Part shown: positions 57,116 to 64,000 of the stretch, piece by piece
Numbering within the stretch: the first letter of the stretch is position 1
Layout: every line of letters begins with the position of its first letter
Source: Kibdelosporangium aridum
GTDB lineage: Bacteria; Actinomycetota; Actinomycetes; Mycobacteriales; Pseudonocardiaceae
DNA: 64,000 bases
Direction: 5' to 3'
Assembly: GCF_900176515.1 (NCBI RefSeq)
Contig: NZ_FWXV01000005.1
Location: 62,001 to 126,000 of the forward strand
Position numbers and translations under genes: made by a program
The notes under the pieces: model-generated
The model's database searches: none
What the model was told of the DNA's origin: nothing
The model's input: the letters and a program-made list of their open reading frames with translations, nothing else

Positions 57116-58578
57116 ATGTGCTGTTGCTCGCTGTCCCACTGGCCGGTTGCCTTGCCGTACTGGGAATGCGCCGTTCGGCCGTGCTCGTCGGTATGCTGGT
57201 CACCGGGATCACGTTCGCCATTTCCGTGGCCATCGCGTTCGCGGTCGACTACGCGCGGCCAGGCATGCAGCTGGTGACGGACCTGCCATGGATCCCGCCG
57301 CTCGGACTCCGGTTCCACCTCGGCGTCGACGGCGTGTCCGTGCCACTGGTTGTGCTCACGGCGTTGTTGTGCTTCCTGAGCATGGTCTATGTGGCGCGCA
57401 AGGATGGCGAGCCGGAACGCGCGCATTCGTTCGTGTCGCTGCTTTTGCTGACCGAAGTCGGCATGCTGGGCACCTTCGTAGCGCTGGATCTGTTGCTGTT
57501 CTTCGTGTTCTTCGAAGTCGTGCTCATTCCGATGTACGCGTTGATCGCGGGTTGGGGTGGCGCAGGGCGAGGCCCGGCGGCTCGGCAGTTCATCTTGTAC
57601 ACATTGCTCGGTTCCGGTGTGCTGCTGGTCGGCCTGCTCGTGATCTACGGTCACACGTCCACTTTGAACATGGTCGAGCTGGCGGCCGGTGACGGCGCGG
57701 GCATGAGCCGCGCGGTCCAGGTGATCGCGTTCGTTCTGGTCGCGGGCGGCCTCGCGGTGAAGGTGCCGATGTGGCCGCTGCACACGTGGTTGCCGGACGC
57801 GCACAGTGAAGCACCGACGGTCGGTTCTGTGCTGCTGGCCGGAGTTCTGCTCAAGATGGGGACGTACGGCCTGATCCGGATCGCGGTACCGGTGTTGCCA
57901 GAGGGAGCACTGGCCGTGGCTCCGTTCTTGGGGGCGTTCGGCGTGATCGGGATCGTGTACGCGGCGCTGGCGTGTCTGGCTCAGCGGAACCTCAAGCGGC
58001 TGATCGCGTTCTCGAGCGTCGGGCACATGGGGTTCGTGCTGCTCGGGATCTCCACGCTGACACCGGCGGGCATGAACGCGGCGCTGTTCGCCAACATCGC
58101 GCACGGCCTGATCACCGGCCTGCTGTTCTTCCTGGTCGGCGGAATGGCGGAACGATTCGGCAGCACGGACATGGACAAGATCGGCGGCGGCACACTGGCC
58201 GTGGCACCCCGGCTGAGCGTCCTGTTGATCATCGCGGCGGTGGCCAGCTTCGGGCTGCCCGGCCTGGCGGGATTCTGGGGCGAGATGCTCGCCATGCTGG
58301 CCGCGTTCGACCCGGCGCCCGGCCTGAACCGCAGCCTGTACCTGGTCTTCATGGTCGTCGCGGGAATCGGGGCGGTGCTGACCGCGGCCTATTTCCTGGT
58401 GATGCTGCGCAAGGTCGCCCAGGGCACGCCGTCGCGGCAGGGGATTCTCGATGTGGGCCGGGCGGAGTGGGCGGCGTGGATGCCGCTGGTGGTGCTGGTG
58501 TTCGTGGTCGGGCTCTGGCCGGGCCTGGTGCTCGGGCCGACCGCTGAGGCCGTCGGGTTCTACCTGGGAGGCCTGTGA
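57112..58578 (+). CDS. nuoM: NADH-quinone oxidoreductase subunit M (NuoM)
   Basis: 488 residues. FHLGVDGVSVPLVVLTALLC, LFFVFFEVVLIPMYALIAGW with the key Glu, AVKVPMWPLHTWLPDAHSEA with the conserved Lys, APTVGSVLLAGVLLKMGTYG and RNLKRLIAFSSVGHMGFVLL. Antiporter-like proton-pumping subunit of complex I. Its stop overlaps nuoN (GTGATG). Confidence 0.95.
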   Translation: MNVLLLAVPLAGCLAVLGMRRSAVLVGMLVTGITFAISVAIAFAVDYARPGMQLVTDLPWIPPLGLRFHLGVDGVSVPLVVLTALLCFLSMVYVARKDGEPERAHSFVSLLLLTEVGMLGTFVALDLLLFFVFFEVVLIPMYALIAGWGGAGRGPAARQFILYTLLGSGVLLVGLLVIYGHTSTLNMVELAAGDGAGMSRAVQVIAFVLVAGGLAVKVPMWPLHTWLPDAHSEAPTVGSVLLAGVLLKMGTYGLIRIAVPVLPEGALAVAPFLGAFGVIGIVYAALACLAQRNLKRLIAFSSVGHMGFVLLGISTLTPAGMNAALFANIAHGLITGLLFFLVGGMAERFGSTDMDKIGGGTLAVAPRLSVLLIIAAVASFGLPGLAGFWGEMLAMLAAFDPAPGLNRSLYLVFMVVAGIGAVLTAAYFLVMLRKVAQGTPSRQGILDVGRAEWAAWMPLVVLVFVVGLWPGLVLGPTAEAVGFYLGGL

Positions 58579-60002
58579 TGGTGCAAAGCGTCGACTACTT
58601 GGCGATCGCGCCGCCATTGATCCTGGCTCTGTGCGGCCTCGCGGCACTGTTCCTGCGCTATGCGGCTTTCGTGGGACTGGTCCTGGCCGGTGCGTTCGAG
58701 GTCGTGCTGCTGACCGGCGATCCACGTCGGACGTTCTGTGTGGACAGTTCGTGCTCCTTTGTGGTCGATGATTTCACGCTGCTGTTCCAGACCGTGATGC
58801 TGATCGCGGGTCTCGTGGTGGTGTTGATGGCCCAGGTGGAGGTCCGGGACACCCGGTTGCCATCCGGCGAGTTCCACTTCCTGATCCTGGCAGCGATGTC
58901 CGGTGCGTTGACTCTGGCGGCGGGCCGGGACCTGGTGACGTTGCTGGTGTCACTGGAGGTTGTGTCGCTGCCTCTGTTCGCACTGGTGGCTTTGCGGCGC
59001 TACGACGGCCGGTCGTCCGAGGCCGGGGTGAAGATGTTCCTGGTGTCGGTGGTGTCGACCGCGGTGATGCTGTTCGGTATCAGCCTGGTGTACGGAGCCA
59101 CGGGGTCGCTGTTCCTCGACCGGATCGGGGCGGTTCTGGCCACACCGTCCCCGTTGGAGTCCGTCGCTGCGGTTGGCATCGTGCTTGTGCTGGTCGGGTT
59201 CGGGTTCAAGGTGTCCGCGGTGCCGTTCCACTTCTGGGCACCGGACACGTACCAGGGCTCGCCGGTCGCGGTGGCCGCGTTCTTGTCCGTGATCTCCAAA
59301 GCCGCGGGGTTCGCCGGCCTGGCGTTGGTCCTGACTATCGCTTTTGGACCGTTCGCTGCCGTGTGGGGCCCGTTGGTCGCTGTGCTCGCGGCGGTGTCGA
59401 TGACCGTGGGCAACCTTGTCGCGTTGCGCCAGAAGACCGCGATGCGGTTGTTGGCGTGGTCCTCGATCGCCCAGGCCGGGTACATGCTCGCACCGCTGGG
59501 CGCGGCCGGTGGCGGTGCGCCCTTGAATGAGCTGGTCGCGGCCACGATCGGCTATGTCGCCATCTACGCGGTGATGAACATCGGCGTGTTCGCGGTGATT
59601 TCGGTCGTCGGATGGATCGGCGAGCACGGCGGGGGAGCGCTGGACGATTACCGCGGCCTCGCCAGGACACATCCGCTGACGGCCGTCGCCTTGGCGTTCT
59701 TCCTTGCGTGCCTTGCCGGTCTGCCACCGGGCCTCGCCGGTCTGTTCGCCAAGATCGTGGTCTTCCAAGGCACGATCCTCGGCGGCTACGGCTGGCTGGC
59801 GGTGATCATGGCCGTGAACACCGTGATCGGCCTCTTCTATTACCTCGCCTGGGCCACCCGGCTGTTCGCGCCTTTGCCGCAGGGCGCCACGTTCGGCCGC
59901 ATCACCCGCCCGGTCGGCGCCGCCATCGGCGTTGCCGCGGTGGGAACCGTGCTGGTGTCCTTCGCCCCGCAGCTCGTCCTCGGCATTTCCCTCGGAGGCT
60001 GA
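58575..60002 (+). CDS. nuoN: NADH-quinone oxidoreductase subunit N (NuoN)
   Basis: 475 residues. AGRDLVTLLVSLEVVSLPLF has the TM5 Glu, FGFKVSAVPFHFWAPDTYQG the TM7 Lys, ALRQKTAMRLLAWSSIAQAG and YMLAPLG the TM8 region, and ALAFFLACLAGLPPGLAGLF the late helices. Last membrane subunit of the operon. GTG 58575 or ATG 58578 may start it. One base after its stop follows a cold-shock-like gene. Confidence 0.95.
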   Translation: MMVQSVDYLAIAPPLILALCGLAALFLRYAAFVGLVLAGAFEVVLLTGDPRRTFCVDSSCSFVVDDFTLLFQTVMLIAGLVVVLMAQVEVRDTRLPSGEFHFLILAAMSGALTLAAGRDLVTLLVSLEVVSLPLFALVALRRYDGRSSEAGVKMFLVSVVSTAVMLFGISLVYGATGSLFLDRIGAVLATPSPLESVAAVGIVLVLVGFGFKVSAVPFHFWAPDTYQGSPVAVAAFLSVISKAAGFAGLALVLTIAFGPFAAVWGPLVAVLAAVSMTVGNLVALRQKTAMRLLAWSSIAQAGYMLAPLGAAGGGAPLNELVAATIGYVAIYAVMNIGVFAVISVVGWIGEHGGGALDDYRGLARTHPLTAVALAFFLACLAGLPPGLAGLFAKIVVFQGTILGGYGWLAVIMAVNTVIGLFYYLAWATRLFAPLPQGATFGRITRPVGAAIGVAAVGTVLVSFAPQLVLGISLGG

Positions 60003-60003
60003 C

Positions 60004-60204
60004 ATGCAGGCAACCGTGGCGACGTTTTCGCCCGAAACCCGCAGCGGCACAGTCCTGCTAGACGACGGCCGTCAGCTTTCCTTTGACGCCTCAGCCTTCG
60101 ACCGCAGCGGTCTGCGAATGCTCCGGCTCGGCCAACGGATAGTCATGCGTGTGGTTGATGGCCGGGTCGAGGCCATCAACCACATCGCACTTCCCCTGGA
60201 TTAG
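60004..60204 (+). CDS. small cold-shock/OB-fold-like protein coupled to nuoN
   Basis: 66 residues. MQATVATFSPETRSGTVLLD, DGRQLSFDASAFDRSGLRML and RLGQRIVMRVVDGRVEAINH resemble a cold-shock domain (beta1-beta5 OB fold), although the canonical KGFGFI and FVH RNP motifs are changed, with TRSGTVLL and LSFDAS in their places. RNA binding is therefore uncertain. The GGAGG site overlaps the end of nuoN and the start lies one base after the nuoN stop, so it is translated with the complex I genes. The stop TAG overlaps the convergent subtilase stop. Confidence 0.7.
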   Translation: MQATVATFSPETRSGTVLLDDGRQLSFDASAFDRSGLRMLRLGQRIVMRVVDGRVEAINHIALPLD

Positions 60205-61550
60205 GCGGCGGCTACGCTCGCACGTGCGTCAAGCAAGCCGATGCCGCATCCGCCGACGCAGCTGCCGGGCATGGCCCGAGCCCGGAGTGCGGCCTGTACC
60301 TGTGCAGGTGTCAGTTGAGGCAGGCCTGCGGCGAGCTTCTTGTTCTGCATCAGCGCGACAACGCCCGCGACGTGCGGGGTGGCCATGCTGGTGCCCTGGT
60401 AGAAGGCGTACGACTGGGCGCCGGGCACAGTCGCGCCTGTGTTCAGAGTGGACAGAACGCCGTTGGCTGCCGCGGGTGCGGTCTCGCCGCCCGGAGCGGT
60501 GATTTCCACCGTCGCACCGAAGTTGGAGTACACGGCGCGGTTGCCCTGTCGGTCGCTCGCGGCCACTGTGATCACGCCCGCGCAGTTGGCCGGGGTGGCG
60601 GTGGAGGCGTCGAGGTTGCTGTTACCCGCCGCCACCACGACAGCGGAACCACGGTTGCGGGCGCCGTTGATCGCGGCCTGGAGGGCTGCCGGGCATGCGC
60701 CCGAGCCACCGAGGCTCAGGTTCAGCACACGTGCCGGGTTCGGGTTGGCGGGCACGCCAGCCACCGCGCCGCCAGACGCCCACGTGATGCCGTCGATGAT
60801 GTCGGCGAACGTGCCGCCACAACGACCAAGCACACGCACCGGAACGATCTGCGCGCCCGGGGCGACGCCGGAGACGCCAACGGCGTTGTTCCGGACGGCG
60901 GCCACGGTTCCCGACACGTGGGTGCCGTGCCAGCTGCTGTTGCGGGCCGGAGTACCGACGCCACATTCGCCCGCTGCCTGCCAGTCGCCCTGGTCCTGGG
61001 CGTTGGCGTCACGGCCGTTGCCGTCACGTGCGGCGGCAGCGTTGGTGATCATGTCGTAGCCGCCGATGTAGCGGGAGTTCAGTTCAGTGTGGTTGGTGCG
61101 GCCGGTGTCGATGACCGCGACACGCACACCGGCTCCGGTCAGACCGGTGTCCCACGCGGTGTTCACCCGTGCGCCCGCAGTCGCTTCGAAGTAGTGCCAC
61201 TGCTGCGGATACATCGGGTCGTTGGGGGTGAGGTCGGCGTACATCCTTCCGTTGACCTCGGCGTACTCGACGTCGCCACGTGCCTTCAGCGAGGCCAGCA
61301 ACGCGTTGGTGGCTTTGGCATCGAGCGCCTTGTTCGGTGAAACCAGAACAGCGCCAACCGAAACCTCGCCGACGACCCGCAGGTTCGCCGCGGCTAAGGC
61401 GTCCGATCTGGCTGCGGCACCGTCACGGAACTTGACGATGATCTCGGTGTCCGACAGCGGGGCCGCGTTCGCCGGCGCCGTGAGTGTCAGCAGGGTCATT
61501 GCCGCGCCAAGGCCTGCGACAGCCAGGCGGCGGGTCAATCCACTCGTCAT
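60201..61550 (-). CDS. secreted S8 subtilisin-like serine protease
   Basis: 449 residues. Signal peptide MTSGLTRRLAVAGLGAAMTL with LTLTAPANA (cut about residue 29), an I9-like propeptide (about 30-110: TEIIVKFRDGAAARSDALAA), then the protease with Asp148 (VAVIDTGR), His208 (SSWHGTHVSGT) and Ser388 (QGTSMATPHVAG); the oxyanion Asn310 is in VVAAGNSN. Cys pairs (GECGVG, GRCGG, SGACP, ANCAG, GSCVGGCG) suggest disulfides. It is an extracellular endoprotease. ATG at 61550 follows GATGGGAGACC. Inverted repeats upstream (61596-61641) suggest regulation. Confidence 0.93.
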   Translation of the reverse strand: MTSGLTRRLAVAGLGAAMTLLTLTAPANAAPLSDTEIIVKFRDGAAARSDALAAANLRVVGEVSVGAVLVSPNKALDAKATNALLASLKARGDVEYAEVNGRMYADLTPNDPMYPQQWHYFEATAGARVNTAWDTGLTGAGVRVAVIDTGRTNHTELNSRYIGGYDMITNAAAARDGNGRDANAQDQGDWQAAGECGVGTPARNSSWHGTHVSGTVAAVRNNAVGVSGVAPGAQIVPVRVLGRCGGTFADIIDGITWASGGAVAGVPANPNPARVLNLSLGGSGACPAALQAAINGARNRGSAVVVAAGNSNLDASTATPANCAGVITVAASDRQGNRAVYSNFGATVEITAPGGETAPAAANGVLSTLNTGATVPGAQSYAFYQGTSMATPHVAGVVALMQNKKLAAGLPQLTPAQVQAALRARAMPGSCVGGCGIGLLDARASVAAA

Positions 61551-61595
61551 GGTCTCCCATCCCTTGCCAGTGGAGACGTTTCGTTGTCGTCTCCC

Positions 61596-61641
61596 GGCAA
61601 AGAGGACTGACCCGATCTTTGCCAGATACAAATCTGGCAAA
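61596..61641. promoter_or_regulatory. overlapping inverted repeats upstream of the subtilase gene
   Basis: GGCAAAGA (61596-61603) with TCTTTGCC (61616-61623), and TTTGCCAGAT (61618-61627) with ATCTGGCAAA (61632-61641, loop ACAA). Both pairs are perfect and share TTTGCC. They lie 46-91 bp before the start codon, where an operator or a 5' leader structure is expected. The regulator is not identified. Confidence 0.55.
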
Positions 61642-61815
61642 CGTAAACTTGGCCGCTGCTCACCGAAATGGCAGATCGAGTTGTGCCGTGGCATGGGCTG
61701 TTGTGGACAGAACGGATCACGCGAGCGGCGGCCGGTTAGCTCGTCCGGACTAGTGCTGCCGTCCGGCGCCGGGTCGCCCGATCGGACCCTTGACGCGATC
61801 CGGTTGGCACGCCTG

Positions 61816-62964
61816 CTACTTGTCGATGTCGCCGACCACAAAGAACATCGAGCCGAGGATCGCGATCATGTCGGCCAGCAGCGCACCCCGCATCAGCTCC
61901 GGAATCGCCTGCACGTTGTTGAACGAGGCCGAGCGCAGCTTCATCCGCCACGGTGTTTTCTCACCACGGGACACCAGGTAATACCCGTTGACGCCCAACG
62001 GGTTCTCGGTCCACGCGTACGTATCTCCCGCGGGCGCCTTGAGGATCTTGGGTGTCCGCACGTTGATCGGGCCCGGCGGCAACTGCGACAGCCGGTCCGC
62101 GCACGCATCGGCAAGGTCCAACGAGGTGTAGATCTGGTCGGCCAGACACTCGAACCGGGCAAGACAGTCGCCCTCGGTCCGGGTGACAACCGGAACGTCC
62201 AATTCGTCATACGCGAGATAAGGCTCGTCCCTGCGCAGATCGAAATCCAGTCCGCTGGCCCGCGCGATCGGCCCGGAAACGCCGTACGCGGCAGCGTCCT
62301 GCCGGGACAGCACGCCGATTCCCTTTGTCCTGGCGTGGAAGATCTCGTTGTCCCGGATGAGCCGCTCGATCTCCCGCGCGCCACGGCGGACGTCGGCGAT
62401 GGCCTGGCGCACCCGGTCGAGCCAACCGAGCGGCAGGTCCTCCTTCAGCCCGCCCACCCGGTTGAACATGTAGTGCATCCGTCCACCGGAGACCTCCTCC
62501 ATCACCGCCTGGAGGGTCTCGCGCTCGCGGAACGCGTAGAAGATCGGTGTGATGGCACCGAGTTCGATCGGGTACGAACCAACGAACATCAAGTGGTTCA
62601 GTACCCGGTTGAGCTCGGCCAGCAGCATCCGCGCCCACACCGCGCGCACGGGCGGCTCGATACCGGTCATCCGTTCGACGGCCAGCACGACGCCGAGTTC
62701 GTTGGCGAACGCGGACAACCAGTCGTGCCGGTTGGCCAGCACGATGATCTGCCGGTAGTCACGAACCTCGAACAGCTTCTCGGCGCCGCGGTGCATGTAT
62801 CCGATGATCGGTTCGACCTCGGAGATCTGCTCACCGTCCAGGGTGAGCCGCAGCCGCAGGACACCGTGGGTCGCCGGGTGCTGTGGCCCGATGTTCAGCA
62901 CCATGTCCTCGCCGCCGAGGTGCGTGGCGCCCGAGCCGATCGCGACAGTGCGTTCCGTGCTCAT
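61816..62964 (-). CDS. nuoD: NADH-quinone oxidoreductase subunit D (NuoD), displaced from the nuo operon
   Basis: 382 residues from ATG at 62964. VLNIGPQHPATHGVLRLRLT, GYMHRGAEKLFEVRDYRQII with the conserved His-Arg-Gly (Arg59), VWARMLLAELNRVLNHLMFV, MHYMFNRVGGLKEDLPLGWL and the C-terminal MIAILGSMFFVVGDIDK, all of the 49-kDa subunit that forms the quinone cavity with NuoB. It is on the strand opposite to nuoA-N and 1.6 kb past the cluster end. Its start overlaps the stop of an upstream PF02636-type methyltransferase (ATGA). Arg59 corresponds by alignment to the dimethylated Arg of mitochondrial NDUFS2. Confidence 0.94.
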   Translation of the reverse strand: MSTERTVAIGSGATHLGGEDMVLNIGPQHPATHGVLRLRLTLDGEQISEVEPIIGYMHRGAEKLFEVRDYRQIIVLANRHDWLSAFANELGVVLAVERMTGIEPPVRAVWARMLLAELNRVLNHLMFVGSYPIELGAITPIFYAFRERETLQAVMEEVSGGRMHYMFNRVGGLKEDLPLGWLDRVRQAIADVRRGAREIERLIRDNEIFHARTKGIGVLSRQDAAAYGVSGPIARASGLDFDLRRDEPYLAYDELDVPVVTRTEGDCLARFECLADQIYTSLDLADACADRLSQLPPGPINVRTPKILKAPAGDTYAWTENPLGVNGYYLVSRGEKTPWRMKLRSASFNNVQAIPELMRGALLADMIAILGSMFFVVGDIDK

Positions 62965-63875
62965 AGCCCGATCTTCGCACTCAACGGGTACACAAGCCAT
63001 CCAAACGAACCGAGTCCGTCGCGGCCGATCAACTCGGCTTCCTCGCCCGCCTGCTGCAGTTCACGCAGATACCGCGGCGGATCGGTCCTGGCGAGCTCGA
63101 TGGGAGGCCGTTTGCCCAGAATTCCCAAGGCCCGCAACGCATCTCGCTGCGTGGTCAGCACCGTCTCCGGCACCGCGGCGGCACACGAATCGAGCGCCAC
63201 GTGCGCGGTGATGTCACACGAACCGTCCGGCACAGGGACCACCTGACGGCCACCTCGATAGCCGGTCAGGGAGCCGTGGAACGGCCGGCTGTCGAGGGTG
63301 TGCCCGTAGTCCGCGGCCACCACCACGCCTCGGCGGACACGTTTGACCAGGTCGGCCCATGCTTCGTCGCGAGGACGGCCGATTTCGGCGCGCTGACCGA
63401 CCTCGGTGAGCGGCCACCAGCGCTCCATCCAGGCCAGATCGGCCTCCGCAGGCCGGTCCCCGAGGCGTTCGGTGCCATCGCGGGTCACCTCGACCAGGCG
63501 CGGCCCGTCCGGCGCCAGTTCGACCAGGTCGACCGGGATGTTGTCGAGCCACTCGTTGGCGATCACCAAGCCGGTGATCTCCGCGGGGATCTCGGCCACC
63601 CAATCGATCCGGCCGGGGAGTTCCGCAGGTCGAGGCGCCTTTTCCACGGCGATCAGCCGGGCGTCGGTGTCCAGGTGGGCGAGCAGGCTGCCGTCACCGG
63701 CGCCGACGTCGACGACCTCGGGCGCGTCGGGCATCAGGCTCAGCAAAGCCGCCGCGAACCTCGGTGACGCGTGCACCGAAGTGCGGAAGTGGCGTGCGGG
63801 TTGTCCTGCGTGCCGGTAGAAACCGTCCTTGGCGTACAGCGCCAGTTCAGTCGCTGTACGCCAGGACATCCACAT
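62961..63875 (-). CDS. SAM-dependent methyltransferase of the NDUFAF7/MidA (PF02636) type
   Basis: 304 residues. SAM motif I EVVDVGAGDGSLLAHLD (53-69), acidic motif II AVEKAPRP, IANEWLDNIPVDLVEL at 105-120 (compare NE-x-x-DA-x-PV of the family), ADYGHTLDSRPF, GSLTGYRGGRQVVPVPDG then CDITAHVALDS, equal to the DLTAHVDF-type motif of PF02636. Human NDUFAF7 symmetrically dimethylates an Arg of NDUFS2, the NuoD homologue, and is needed for complex I assembly. Here the gene overlaps nuoD by four bases, so the same substrate is the natural inference. ATG at 63875 (or 63869). Confidence 0.8.
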   Translation of the reverse strand: MWMSWRTATELALYAKDGFYRHAGQPARHFRTSVHASPRFAAALLSLMPDAPEVVDVGAGDGSLLAHLDTDARLIAVEKAPRPAELPGRIDWVAEIPAEITGLVIANEWLDNIPVDLVELAPDGPRLVEVTRDGTERLGDRPAEADLAWMERWWPLTEVGQRAEIGRPRDEAWADLVKRVRRGVVVAADYGHTLDSRPFHGSLTGYRGGRQVVPVPDGSCDITAHVALDSCAAAVPETVLTTQRDALRALGILGKRPPIELARTDPPRYLRELQQAGEEAELIGRDGLGSFGWLVYPLSAKIGL

Positions 63876-63900
63876 GGCCCCTCAGCCTAGGCCCGTGCGG

Positions 63901-64000
63901 TCAGAGCCGCCGCTCGATCGGCAACCGAGACCGGGTGAACAGGCCCGCGCCGAGCATCGCGATCACCGGTACCGCCAGCACAGCGATGATGACGTTCACC
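63901..64000 (-). CDS. C-terminal end of a small or membrane protein (cut by window edge)
   Basis: The last 32 codons of a minus-strand frame end at 63901 and read NVIIAVLAVPVIAMLGAGLF, TRSRLPIERRL: one hydrophobic helix and a basic cytoplasmic tail. Only 25 bp separate it from the methyltransferase start, so it probably belongs to the same operon. The family cannot be determined from this fragment. Confidence 0.5.
   Translation of the reverse strand, partial: VNVIIAVLAVPVIAMLGAGLFTRSRLPIERRL

Noticed and set aside
1..64000. tRNA, rRNA, integrase, transposase or phage genes
   Set aside because: None was recognised by eye on either strand; short or divergent tRNA genes could still be missed without a covariance search.

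Overview
The window comes from a high-GC actinomycete, most likely Pseudonocardiaceae or Actinosynnemataceae. GTG starts are frequent, third positions are strongly G/C, neighbouring stops and starts overlap as ATGA or GTGA, and there are many secreted polysaccharide-active proteins and one-component regulators (LacI, LysR, MocR, Lrp, TetR, HxlR). I saw no rRNA, tRNA, CRISPR array, integrase or transposase. No species name can be given from sequence alone.

Left edge (1-4.0 kb, minus strand): a lanthipeptide locus. A three-domain lanthionine synthetase whose cyclase domain keeps the zinc ligands (class IV-like, LanL) is followed by an easily missed 42-residue precursor gene at 1209-1337 with a near-perfect ribosome binding site. 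A second, free-standing LanC-like cyclase and the start of an FAD monooxygenase follow. At 4.1-9.1 kb is a putrescine/GABA-type catabolic block: aminotransferase, Lrp regulator, APC permease and aminoaldehyde dehydrogenase, with a shared candidate operator motif. At 9.0-11.7 kb a trans-sulfuration PLP enzyme is divergent from a MocR regulator.

11.7-18.7 kb (minus strand) is a galactoside operon: LacI regulator, lipoprotein binding protein, two ABC permeases and a GH2 beta-galactosidase. The beta-galactosidase carries an in-frame low-complexity insertion matching a dispersed DNA repeat also found near 20.9 kb. 18.8-21 kb holds small secreted proteins, a YbjN-like protein and a 15/16-bp minisatellite. 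21-26.4 kb holds an MFS exporter, two LysR regulators, a tartrate-dehydrogenase-like enzyme, a probable haloacetate dehalogenase and a SnoaL-like protein. 26.6-34.9 kb contains secreted GH16, M64 peptidase and a large discoidin plus beta-helix protein; the GH16 and beta-helix genes share a GAGAGCGCTC palindrome that could be read by the LacI protein at 33.9-34.9 kb.

34.9-44 kb is a mixed housekeeping/stress region: HxlR, flavin split-barrel proteins, hydrolases, a second YidC, DUF2000/Lrp pair, thioesterase, TetR with DUF998, DinB and an FAD-Rieske oxidoreductase. It is followed by an ornithine/lysine/arginine-type decarboxylase with a classic terminator. 45.7-49.2 kb is a glyoxylate-to-glycerate operon (hyi-glxR-gcl).

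51.8-60.2 kb is a translationally coupled complex I operon nuoA-B-C-H-I-J-K-L-M-N plus a small cold-shock-like gene. It lacks nuoE, nuoF and nuoG. nuoD is missing from its usual place and sits 2 kb downstream on the other strand, overlapping by 4 bp a PF02636-type (NDUFAF7/MidA-like) methyltransferase. The mitochondrial relative of that enzyme methylates the NuoD homologue NDUFS2, so this pair is the most suggestive functional arrangement in the window. A secreted subtilase lies between the two blocks.
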